From NCBI RefSeq assembly GCF_023078275.1, contig NC_062974.1:28043033-28107032 (forward strand): 64,000 bases of DNA, written 5' to 3'. Position 1 is the first letter of the stretch. Each line of letters begins with the position of its first letter. Shown here one piece after another: positions 53,204 through 61,824 of this stretch. A program made the position numbers and the translations under genes. The notes beneath the pieces are model-generated. The model was not told the origin of the DNA, did not search any database, and saw nothing but the letters and a program-made list of their open reading frames with translations. The DNA comes from Leguminivora glycinivorella. Lineage: Eukaryota; Arthropoda; Insecta; Lepidoptera; Tortricidae.

Positions 53204-53851
53204 TTTTTTTAGGGTTCCGTAGCCAAAATGGCAAAAACGGAACCCTTATAGTTTCGTCATGTCCGTCTGTCCGTCTGTCCGTCTGTCCGTCTGTCCGTCT
53301 GTCACAGCCGATTTACTCGGAAACTATAAGTACTACAGTGATGAAATTTGATGGGAATATGTGTTGTATGAACCGCTACAAAATTATGACACTAAATAGT
53401 AAAAAAAAATTGGGGGTGGGGCCCCCATACATGTAACTGAGGGATGAAAATTTTTTTTTCGATGTACATACCCGTGTGGGGTATCAATGGAAAGGTCTTT
53501 TAAAATGATATAAAGTTTTCTAAAAAACATTTTTCTTAAAGTGAACGGTTTTTGAGATATCAGCTCTCAAAGTCGTAAAAAGTATGTCCCCCCCCCCTCT
53601 ATTTTTATAACTACGGGGTATAAAATTCTAAAAAAAATAGAGGTGATGCATGCTAATTAACTCTTTCAACGATTTTTGGTTTGATCAAAGTATCTCTTAT
53701 AGTTTTTGAGATAGGTTGATTTAACTGTAATTTTGGTTAAGTTATTGTGCTTACACTGAAAACGATGGCTGAACCTTATAAGATAGATCAATAAGTTTAT
53801 TATATTTGCTGCTACGGAACCCTTTGTGCGCGAGCCCGACTCGCACTTGTT
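53204..53851 (-). repeat. Microsatellite-associated element (family 1)
   Basis: Reverse-orientation copy of 1293-1978, with (GTCC/GTCT)n at 53262-53305 and the terminal AGGGTTCCGTAGCC hairpin at the left. The outermost GGCCGGTTT end is missing on the right. Confidence 0.8.
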
Positions 53852-54334
53852 TACCTTTTACTCTGAACAGTTCTGTAAATAAAACTAAAAATTGTCTTCT
53901 TACACAAACATAAGTAATCTGTTTTCCTATTCTACGTAAGCACTAACCTAAGTAAGAAATAAAGCTAACATGTTTCTATTCTACAAGGCAATGTAATCTC
54001 ACAAGGTGCCCCGTAAGGCATATAGGTATCCGTCACTATGACATAAAGTGCGCGCCGATCAACAATCATATGGATTCTCACTCACACGCCTACGAAGTTT
54101 CGAGGCAATTGGCCATACACGATTAGCCCGCCCGTACAACGCATTGATGAATTCTACACACACTCCATTCCATTCCACATGCCTCATGCGACCATACTAG
54201 TAGGACACCACTCAAGTACCGAGGCAGTCAGGTGCCTCGCGAGGCGACTGGTGACAGGGAGGGGCCCCTTACCAAAACGTACGGCAGCAGGGTGGTTTCT
54301 ACTATATATACTATATATACTGTTTCTACTATAA

Positions 54335-54583
54335 TGACGACCGGCCTGGCGCAGTCGGTAGTGACCCTGCCTGCTACGCCGCGGTCCCGGGTTCGAATCC
54401 CGGTAAGGGCATTTATTAGTGTGATGAGCACTGATATTTGTTCCTGAGTCATGGATGTTTTCTATGTATATAAGTATTTATATATGTTATATATATCGTT
54501 GTCTGAGTACCCACAACACAAGCCTTCTTGAGCTTACCGTGGGCCTCAGTCAATCTGTGTAAGAATGTCCTATAATATTTATT
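54335..54583 (+). mobile_element. tRNA-derived SINE (family B), inserted in GCCTCG block
   Basis: Same head (GGCGCAGTCGGTAGTGACCC, GGTTCGAATCCCGG) and body as 28307-28562, ending AGTCAATCTGTGTAAGAATG. It interrupts the repeat block at 54175-55185. Confidence 0.8.
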
Positions 54584-54861
54584 TATACTCGTGACATCGT
54601 GTAGGTACATCGCGCCTACACAATTACAAATGCCTTCTGAGAGCTAGTTTGATACCACGCAAGATGTGCCTGTGCCTCGCGAGGGATCTGGTAACGGGGA
54701 CGGGCCAAATACAACCACATCTGACGCACAAACGGATCTACTCTATATTGTGGCACCAAGTGTAGCTTGCCTCCCCATGCCTCGTGAGACCGTACTAGTC
54801 GGATACCACGCGAGTGCCGAGGCAGTCAGCTTTACACGAGGTGCTTTGCGAGAGAGCTGGG

Positions 54862-54981
54862 GCCCATTTCACGAAGCTATAAGTTACAATTTACAAGTGG
54901 TTGTCAATGTCTAATACGACAAGTTGGAAAGAGATTTCCGCTTGTAACTTGTAACTTTCAGTTTTGAGAAATGGGCCCCAG
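54862..54981. mobile_element. Hairpin MITE GGGCCCATTTC
   Basis: GGGGCCCATTTCACGAA and TTGAGAAATGGGCCCCA ends with inverted AAGTTACAA parts. CTGG lies before and after in the host repeat (GAGCTGG and AGGTGACAGG). Confidence 0.7.
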
Positions 54982-55248
54982 GTGACAGGAAGGGGGCTGC
55001 TATTACAATCACGTACGAAACGTAGCAGAATGGGTTCTAGTTCTACTCTATACTTTGACACCGTCAGCAGCTTGCCTCCACATGCCTCGTGGTACGCTAG
55101 TCGGATAGCACGCAAGTGCCGAGGCAGTCAGCGGTGCAGGACGTGCCTCGTGAAGGAGCTGGTGAAGGCGACGGAGCCATGACGAGCACGGACGAGGCGC
55201 GGCGGGGCGGGGGCTAGGGGGGAAAGGAAGGGAGTCAGGAATAAGTGT

Positions 55249-55420
55249 AAGGCCTGAGTGGACGCCCGGAGCGGAGCGGTGGGCGGGGCGTGCAGTGAGG
55301 CGAGCGAGCGTGCGTACAGTCTATGCAGCGTGTACTCAGGACACTTGTATGAGCTTCAATTGATTGACATCCACGCTGCACGCCCCGCCCCTCTGCATAC
55401 CCGATTTGAGCGTCCACGAG
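55249..55420. mobile_element. GC-rich hairpin MITE
   Basis: CTGAGTGGACGC and GCGTCCACGAGAG ends, with inner GGGCGGGGCGTGCAGTG pairing with CGCTGCACGCCCCGCCC. Compact foldback; no coding. Confidence 0.7.
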
Positions 55421-55706
55421 AGCCATACACTAAGGCAAGAATGCAGTTAGAAAGGCAATTGGTGATCTAGGGGTGGCTTAGATTCCGATACAGGATTATG
55501 CTCAAATGTGCGGAAAAGTAAACTTGGAACGTAGAGCAACATTATTTACATATTAACAGGACCTTCGATAGCGTTCAAGTTAGATCAAATCATTTATGTT
55601 TTCATTGCATTTCATACAGATTTAAGTAGATAAGGTGTTACATATTAGGTTGTATTGAGTTACGTTAATTTTCGTAAAAAATATTGCCTATGGTGTGGGT
55701 TAAATT

Positions 55707-55845
55707 GTGTCGCTTAACTTAACTTCAAACTTGGGTAAATCCATTCTGATTTAAGGTTGATTATATAAGTAATTATAATATCTGAAAAGCAATCAACCTT
55801 ATAGTAGAATGGAATTACCCAACCTTGAAGTTAAGCGACACAGAG
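55707..55845. mobile_element. Hairpin MITE
   Basis: GTGTCGCTTAACTTAACTTC with AACTTGGGTAAATCCATTCT and AAGGTTGATTAT on the left; the reverse complement on the right ends AAGTTAAGCGACACAG. Confidence 0.75.
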
Positions 55846-56396
55846 TTCACAACCATGACATTGACATTTGACACTGACAATTTTGTGCCTATTTCTGGGT
55901 TGATAAGTTACTCAGTGTCACTGTCAATATACCTTGTTGAACAGGCAATGAACGGCGAAGTGGCACTGTCGAGCGACGACTGTCATTATTGTGAAATAGG
56001 CCACTGCTGGCAAGGCACATTCTTTGTACTAATACAATAAAATATTCCAATAAAAGTAACTACAAAGTACTAAGTATAAAATAAAACTTTCCAATGTATA
56101 AATTAATATTTTTATTTTGTTCACTTTTGTAACAATTGTTATAAGTAAAATAACATGATAATTATTCATTATATTTTGTTTTGTTACAATTACACCACCA
56201 GGGTGTCCAATATTTAAAAATACAAAATGTATAAGAATGTAAAGTAAATTGCAAATTGCAATAACAGTTAGTTGGTTACTTTCGAGGGGGATTTTTTTTT
56301 GGGTGTGATCAAAAAACAACTTATACATCCACACTAATATTATAAATGGGAAAGTGTGTTTGTTTGTTTGTCCGTTTTCCACGGCAAAACGGATTA

Positions 56397-56553
56397 GGCG
56401 TCATCCATATATTACGTCACAGTGTAAGGGGGAGGGGGGGGGTCATACTAAATGTGACAATCCCTGTTAATGGGATACAAAAAAGCGTGACATAGGGGGG
56501 GGGAGGGGTCCAAAAACCTGAAATTTGGTGTGACGTAATATGTGGATGATCCC
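56397..56553. mobile_element. Hairpin MITE with TTA target duplication
   Basis: GGCGTCATCCATATATTACG and the reverse-complement arm CGTAATATGTGGATGATCCC, with G-rich inner parts. TTA lies on both sides (56394-56396 and 56554-56556). A 3-bp TWA duplication suggests the PIF/Harbinger group. Confidence 0.75.
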
Positions 56554-56561
56554 TTACGCGA

Positions 56562-57109
56562 TTTTTAGGGTTCCGTAGTCAACTAGGAACCCTTATAGTT
56601 TCGCCATGTCTGTCTGTCCGTCCGTCCGTCCGTCCGTCCGCGGATAATCTCAGTAACCGTTAGCACTAGAAAGCTGAAATTTGGTACCAATATGTATATC
56701 AATCACGCCGACAAAGTGCAAAAATAAAAAATGGAAAAAAATGTTTTATTAGGGTACCCCCCGTACATGTAAAGTGGGGGCTGATATTTTTTTTCATTCC
56801 GACCCCAACGTGTGATATATTGTTGGATAGGTATTTAAAAATGAATAAGGGTTTACTAAGATCGTTTTTTGATAATATTAATATTTTCGGAAATAATCGC
56901 TGATAAAGGAAAAAAAAGTGCGTCCCCCCCCTCTAACTTTTGAACCATATGCTTAAAAAATATGAAAAAAATCACAAAAGTAGAACTTTATAAAGACTTT
57001 CTAGGAAAATTGTTTTGAACTTGATAGGTTTAGTAGTTTTTGAGAAAAATACGGAAAACTACGGAACCCTACACTGAGCGTGGCCCGACACGCTCTTGGC
57101 CGGTTTTTA
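56562..57109 (-). repeat. Microsatellite-associated element (family 2), inside Lep1
   Basis: Reverse complement of 48055-48634, with (GTCC)n at 56615-56640. It is inserted between the GCGATTTTT and AAGCGGAGATAG parts of a Lep1 Helitron. Confidence 0.8.
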
Positions 57110-57130
57110 AGCGGAGATAGTTGAAGGGAT

Positions 57131-57792
57131 GGAGGGTGACATAGGCTACTTTGTCTCTTTCTAACGCGAGCAAAGCCGCGGGCAAAAGCTAGTATGTCGT
57201 TTATAAATCGAAGATCATTGTACCCTCAGAATTACCAGTACATATCATATTTGTTGGAGAATTTAGTCAGACTAGAATTACTATTAAATAGCCGGGTCCA
57301 CACAGACCGAAGCACGTCGCGAGGCAACGTGCGCACGCAGCAAACGTTCCATGTATAAAATGCCTCTTCCGAGGCAAATTACTCGGTCGAATTAAACGCA
57401 CGCATTCCTTCGGCCGAGGCACGTCTACATAAATTGTCTTGCGACGCGCCTCGCTCTGTGTGGAGGGTGACATAGGCTACTTTGTCTCTTTCTAACGCGA
57501 GCAAAGCCGCGGGCAAAAGCTAGTATGTCGTTTATAAATCGAAGATCATTGTACCCTCAGAATTACCAGTACATATCATATTTGTTGGAGAATTTAGTCA
57601 GACTAGAATTACTATTAAATAGCCGGGTCCACACAGACCGAAGCACGTCGCGAGGCAACGTGCGCACGCAGCAAACGTTCCATGTATAAAATGCCTCTTC
57701 CGAGGCAAATTACTCGGTCGAATAAAACGCACGCATTCCTTCGGCCGAGGCACGTCTACATAAATTGTCTTGCGACGCGCCTCGCTCTGTGT
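57131..57792. repeat. 331-bp tandem duplication
   Basis: 57131-57461 and 57462-57792 are almost identical (one difference noted: GAATTAAACG versus GAATAAAACG). The unit contains the end of the Lep1 copy, 100 bp of flank, and most of a TIR element. The junction joins CTCTGTGTGG to GGAGGGTGAC, with a short shared GTGG/GG word. Confidence 0.9.
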
Positions 57793-57806
57793 GGACCCGG
57801 CTAGTG
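57288..57806. mobile_element. TIR element TAGCCGGGTCCACACAG, internally duplicated
   Basis: Outer ends TAGCCGGGTCCACACAGA (57288) and CTGTGTGGACCCGGCTA (to 57806) are inverted repeats. Inner parts are rich in CGAGGC/GCCTCG pairs. The 331-bp duplication has copied its left end and body, so a second left end lies at 57619. Related GCCTCG-rich repeats lie at 59274 and 59756 in Tap42 introns. Confidence 0.75.
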
Positions 57807-58645
57807 ACGATTGTTTTAATCAAGGTTTTAGTGTTCCACAGTAGACCCTCCAACGCGCGCGTTTTTTATCGGTAACAAAGTAACAAATACTAGTATATTA
57901 TAATTAAAATTCTTAGGTACTGGCATGATTATTTTTAGTAGTCTGTTGCCCTTCAATGCATGAAGTAGAAATCCTCCCCATCGAGTTAGGATTTTCTTAG
58001 CGGACGTTGGTAGTGGACGCGAGACCATCGTAAGAGTCTTTAAGAAATCGATTGCCAGGTGTTTCCAACCAGAGTGAAGAAGCAATCGATAGCGCACGTA
58101 CTTTTTCATCTTCTAAGCTAGTTTTACCGAGCGTTAAGTATCATCAAATGGCCTCACTAAAAAGAGTATAATGTTCAGGAGCACAGCGCTTCCCAAGCCA
58201 CCGGCTTAGGACGTGAAAGTCTGATCGAAAATACCTATTGTAAAGAATCTAAAAACAAAATAGCTGGCTGTGTGTAAGTGACACGAATGCTAATTTAAGA
58301 GATAGTTTTCGAAGTCCATTGCGATCAGCAAACTAACAAACTATCTATGTTTTCAAAAGTAGATTTTTGTGCATAGGGTAGGGTAGGGATCGGATGGCCT
58401 AGCCGCTGTTGTATAACAGCTATGTATTTAGCAATTTAAAAAACTCGTGTAAAGGCTAAACAACATTTTTTTGGTGCCTAATAACTTCCAAGCTGTGAAG
58501 CAGCGCCATCTTGTTTTATACATGAATTGAGGGCTATTTCCGGGTTATTTTTTTGTACGAAAAAATCAGTTCCTGTATATATCGTCCTTGATATAAGTGA
58601 ATATTTGTACAAGTTGTGGCACAGGGTAGACTAGGGCAAGATGGT
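57807..58645. other. Tap42 3' flank
   Basis: Downstream region of Tap42; it includes the 3' untranslated region, whose end I could not place (no clear AATAAA on the minus strand close to the stop). Confidence 0.45.
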
Positions 58646-58756
58646 TTAGCTCCGGTTGTACCGGTTGCCCCACCCGCGGCGGTGGTCGTCCTTGTACTCG
58701 TCCATGTTCCGCTTGCGAGCCAACTCCTCCTCGTCATCGTCTTCTTCCAACTTTTC
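58646..58756 (-). CDS. Tap42: Tap42/IGBP1 (alpha4), last coding exon
   Basis: Final 37 codons including TAA of the PP2A/PP4/PP6 regulatory subunit Tap42 (IGBP1, alpha4), a cytoplasmic and nuclear protein that binds phosphatase catalytic subunits and links to TOR signalling (family knowledge). The minus strand reads an acidic stretch (EKLEEDDDEEEL) followed by RNMDEYKDDHRRGWGNRYN, which matches the family's C-terminal signature of an (E/D)xxKDxHxRGxGNRxN type. The acceptor is ctctgttccag before GAA AAG, phase 0, and it joins in frame to the exon at 59503-59584. I saw no clear polyadenylation signal in the 200 bases downstream of the stop. No other family carries this ending, so identity is nearly certain. 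Confidence 0.93.
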   Translation of the reverse strand, partial: EKLEEDDDEEELARKRNMDEYKDDHRRGWGNRYNRS

Positions 58757-59273
58757 CTGGAACAGAGATGTTCTTCTAAACTACTACAATTATTTACCAT
58801 GAACACACACTGCCTACTAGGAATTTAAAAAACGAATAACCTTAACCAAAAAAGAAAAACTGACTTAGCTTGCGAGACAATTCGATTCTCTTTAATGTCA
58901 AACAACACATGTCAAAAATAAAAAACTGGCTCTCTTTCATATAGTAATATGGCTTCAATATTATGTGACACGTACAAAAAGATGTATTTTAACAAAATTA
59001 TTGTTAACTGCACCAATAAATTGTTCTGATATTTAAATTAAAATAATAATTGTATATTTTAAATCTAAAGTGTAGACGATTTAGAAATGAATATATTGAT
59101 TTTTTATTTTAACATTATCGATAAAGTTAGGCTTGCAATCAAATTAGAAAAAGGTTTCTTTAAAATCTCAGCTTGTCGAAAAATGTTTCAGGTGGCGTCA
59201 GCATAGCATATGAAGAAAACTAAACATAAAACCATTATCCGATACGGTGGCACCACATTTGTCAACCTCGTTA

Positions 59274-59480
59274 AACTGGTCCACACTCGAGACTTAAGGC
59301 AATGTCATCGCGCGGCAAACGGTCTACGTAGAATGCCTCGGACGAGTCGGACGAGGCAACACGTTATCCTCGGGCGAGCGACCGACTCAAGGCACATGTA
59401 CATTGGCTGTTTGCCTCGCGAAGGCCTCGCCTCTACTGTTGTTGTAACTCGCTCAGTGTTGACACTGTTTAGTAAACCGT
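59274..59480. repeat. GCCTCG-rich repeat in last Tap42 intron
   Basis: Begins TGGTCCACACTCGAG and carries several GCCTCG/CGAGGC palindromes, the same word that dominates 54.2-57.8 kb. Likely another diverged member of the TAGCCGGGTCCACAC family, with ends not defined. Confidence 0.4.
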
Positions 59481-59502
59481 GAGAGAGATAGTTGCATCTT
59501 AC

Positions 59503-59584
59503 CTTTGTCGCTTTTTCGGCGTCATCGTCCTCCGCTTCTGTACTCTGTATGGTCTGGTGCGGGATATTCGAGGCCGATGGGAAA
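59503..59584 (-). CDS. Tap42: Tap42/IGBP1, penultimate coding exon
   Basis: An 82-bp exon, read on the minus strand, with acceptor gtgttttag and donor AAG/gtaaga. It takes one base to finish a codon split with the preceding exon and then encodes FPSASNIPHQTIQSTEAEDD followed by DAEKATK, ending on a codon boundary. The acidic, low-complexity composition fits the variable acidic linker that IGBP1 proteins have between the GAGYPSLP motif and the C-terminal tail. The downstream intron (58757-59502) contains a GCCTCG-rich repeat. The exon is short and poorly conserved as a family rule; the call rests on splice phase and position, both of which fit exactly. Confidence 0.88.
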
Positions 59585-59755
59585 CTAAAACACAAATAAT
59601 ATAATTATTTCATTTCATTTCATTTATTTATTTTGCGACCAACATAGGATCATAATTATTGTAAACTATCGATTTTTATTTAAATGAGAAGAGAACCATG
59701 GCTTGGAAGTACCTGCCAGCCCCAATGTGGTCAAATTGACATCTTAAAATTGGTC
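59585..59755. other. Intron sequence with simple (CATTT)n tail
   Basis: Tap42 intron sequence. A short CATTTCATTTCATTTATTTAT run at 59609-59630 may be the tail of a minus-strand LINE fragment. Nothing else is recognisable. Confidence 0.35.
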
Positions 59756-60060
59756 ACTAGCCGGGTCCGAAGTGACTGAGCAGCCTCGCGAGGCGAGGTA
59801 ATGCCTCGCACCGCACGTAAAACGGCCGTGTGCATGCTCGCACGTTTGCCTTTTTCTCGGCAAGATGGCGGCTCACAGTCAGGTGTTCAAAATAGTTCTG
59901 CACATATTTACTGCCGTGGCACGTGATTCGTGATTTTCGCATTTTTCTTTGGATAAGGAAAATGAATCATTCACGATCACGATTCACGGTAATAAATATG
60001 GGCGAGGCAATCGTGCGCGCACGAGCAAGGCAGTTTTACGCGCGAGGCAGCATTTCGGTT
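59756..60060. repeat. GCCTCG-rich TIR-like element in Tap42 intron
   Basis: It starts TAGCCGGGTCC, like the element at 57288-57806, and carries inverted GCCTCGCGAGGC and GCACG blocks; the right part (60000-60060) mirrors the left (GGCGAGGCA, CGTAAAAC versus GTTTTACG). Probably a diverged relative of that TIR element. Boundaries are approximate. Confidence 0.5.
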
Positions 60061-60480
60061 TAAAGATATTTTATTTGTCTCAAAAGAAATATTACATTTT
60101 ACTTATTGAGATAAGTATATACATTATAAATTGAAATAGATATCATACACGAAAGAAAAAACGAAATTTTTCAATTTATAATTTATATATAGTAGTGTGA
60201 CTACTTGGAAAAATAACAAATCAAAAAATATTAAATAAAATAATTTGATTTGTTCCCTAGTTGTATAAGCATATACAATTGTAAAAATTAGATTATGCTA
60301 CTGAACATTAATATTTAGTAGTACAAAATTTATAAATAATTATGGTTTTCATTATGATATTCATTATTAGGGTAATAACAAAATTGACATATTAATAGTT
60401 ACTTAACAGATAGGTAATAAACTATTTGTATTCGGCTTTACGAGTATATTATTATGTATTAACCATCTATTTGTACTCAC
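60061..60480. other. Tap42 intron with a 'CATACACGAAAGAAAAAACG' fragment
   Basis: The fragment at 60134-60250 shares the ATCATACACGAAAGAAAAAA word with the SINE copies at 512-710 and 13078-13195, followed by a TTTATAATTTATATATAGTAG segment and an AATCAAAAAATATT-AAATAATTTGATTTGTTCC segment that also follow the SINE at 6548. The tRNA-like head is missing. No coding seen. Confidence 0.4.
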
Positions 60481-60631
60481 AGCCCATCCCTGACTCGCTT
60501 GTCATAGAACTCCTCGACTGTCATGGAGGGCAGCGAGGGATATCCGGCGCCGAACACTGCCTTCTGCATGGCGTCCTTAGTGATGATGATCGGTCGCAGT
60601 GGAGGCGCTCGGGGCTGCTTCGGTTTGGGCT
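60481..60631 (-). CDS. Tap42: Tap42/IGBP1, exon with GAGYPSLP motif
   Basis: A 151-bp exon (2 + 49 codons + 2) on the minus strand, with acceptor ttatctgttacag and donor GGGCT/gtgagt. It encodes EPKPKQPRAPPLRPIIITKD followed by the most diagnostic stretch of the family, KAVFGAGYPSLPSMTVEEFY. In human and fly homologues the same motif (VFGAGYPSLPTM) follows a proline-rich RP-I-T segment, as here. Phase 1 at the 5' side and phase 2 at the 3' side match the neighbouring exons, giving a continuous frame. The introns on both sides contain repeats, but the exon itself is uninterrupted. Confidence 0.95.
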
Positions 60632-60780
60632 CTGTAACAGATAAAAAAAAATATTTCATAGACCTCGCGAGGAAATTAAGCACGAGGCAAAAGTTTGCCT
60701 CGTGAGACCCTGAGTCGATATTGTCGCACAGTTTGCGTTCCTCAGTAGGCAGTTCAGACTTAAGTGCCGTGGTTTACTAA

Positions 60781-60895
60781 CTTAATCTTTATTGCACAAA
60801 ATAAATTAATCGTACAATAGGCGAACTTAATGCCATAAAGCATTCTCTAACAGTTAACCAATAGGCAAAGCAGAAAAGTATAAAAAAGGGCAACT
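60781..60895 (-). mobile_element. LINE 3'-end fragment in short Tap42 intron
   Basis: It contains TTTATTGCACAAAAT and a TTAATGCC-AAGCATTCTCT-ACAGTTAACC segment. The same segment occurs at 16195-16305 and 20143-20333, so it is a dispersed family. The orientation is minus, judged by the A-rich tail at the left edge. No coding part remains. Confidence 0.6.
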
Positions 60896-60938
60896 CAAAT
60901 GTAATTTTCTAATTTTGTAACACAATATAAAGACATAC

Positions 60939-61164
60939 CTCCGGCGTGTTTCTCCATATACTCTAATAGCGGTTTCTCCTGCTCAATGCTCCCCAATTCA
61001 TCCAGCGCCTGGCTAACGTAACTCTGCAACATTGTGGTGAAGTACTCCCGCTTGGTTTCATCGTCCACCAGCTCCGAGTTCATGGCTTTCGAGAGATTTG
61101 CTAGTTTTTCTTTTAATTCTTTCATTTCTTTGTAGCGTTTTATTTTTGCTTCACGGCTTTGCAC
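60939..61164 (-). CDS. Tap42: Tap42/IGBP1, helical-repeat exon (first in window)
   Basis: A 226-bp exon on the minus strand, with acceptor tatcacttcag and donor GGAG/gtatgt, encoding 75 codons plus one base. It begins VQSREAKIKRYKEMKELKEK and continues with a charged helical stretch (DDETKREYFTTMLQSYVSQA, LDELGSIEQEKPLLEYM). This corresponds to the last part of the TPR-like alpha-helical domain that contacts the phosphatase in IGBP1, where homologues read RxAKIQRYKxKKELE then VREYYLLxLxxW. The upstream exons, roughly the first 150-160 residues of a family of about 340-390, are not in the window; the intron upstream carries a LINE. The downstream intron is only 307 bp. Confidence 0.93.
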
Positions 61165-61319
61165 CTGAAGTGATACATAATGATCTCATTTACTTAAAAA
61201 TATCTAGAAATCCTTGCAACCCTTTTGTGTTGGCCTTACCTTACCACTTTTTAGTAATAATAAATTAGTAAAATGTTTAGTTTGCTCGTTTAGGATCCAG
61301 TATACATTGGTCATAAGTA

Positions 61320-61560
61320 TCAAATGAAAAATGAAAATGAAAATGAAATATTTATTTTTCAAGTAGGCATATTACAATGCGCATATGAACGTCAAATAAA
61401 GCTACGCCGGCTCTAACCCTACGCCTCAGCCTCGAGAAGATTTCAGTCCCCCCTCAGTTGGGAGGGGGGTATCCACTATGGGACCGGCAAGAAACTCGGC
61501 GGGCAACTTCTTTTCAAAACATTACATCTTATAATTAACATGCATTAAATAACAACATAC
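61320..61560 (-). mobile_element. 5'-truncated LINE 3' end in Tap42 intron
   Basis: Read on the minus strand, this is a LINE-type 3' untranslated region: it contains GCCGAGTTTCTTGCCGGTCC, a C-run segment (TACCCCCCTCCC), and ends in a (CATTTT)n-like tail (61321-61350 on the plus strand reads GAAAATGAAAAT). No coding remains. The family is an inference from the familiar lepidopteran tail sequence. Confidence 0.55.
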
Positions 61561-61824
61561 AATTTAACATGCAAAAGTATTCATCAAAGAATATGAACAG
61601 ACTAGGTACTCTATGGAAATCAATTTCAATAAATTATATTATTGCTTAATAATACGTCGTTCTTCTTCAGAGAAAACATATCAAATTGTCATAGAAGAAA
61701 AAGATAATATGAATCTCAATATCATTAAATATGTAATTTACCTACACAACATAAAATATAAAATATTTGATGTGCTTTCTTATCTGAACTGTGTCCTCTA
61801 TACATAATACAATTATTTTAATTG

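Larger units (their letters stand above)
54175..55185. repeat. GCCTCG-rich imperfect repeat block
   Basis: Three diverged units share ATGCCTCGTGAGACCGTACT, CGAGTGCCGAGGCAGTCAG and TGCCTCGCGAGG...CTGGTGACAGG (54179, 54665-54860, 55078-55185). A SINE (54335-54583) and a MITE (54862-54981) are inserted. Non-coding. Confidence 0.65.
56326..57190 (+). mobile_element. Lep1-type Helitron interrupted by two insertions
   Basis: Left part 56326-56396, middle scrap 56557-56561, right part 57110-57190 ending GGGCAAAAGCTAG. The gaps are filled by a MITE (56397-56553) and a family-2 microsatellite element (56562-57109). Joining the pieces mentally restores the order seen at 19668-19850. Confidence 0.78.

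Noticed and set aside
56029..56382. 117-residue minus-strand protein
   Set aside because: Runs into the Lep1 Helitron and is AT-biased; no motifs.
58441..58640. Polyadenylation signal of Tap42
   Set aside because: No AATAAA or ATTAAA on the minus strand at a suitable place could be pointed to with confidence.
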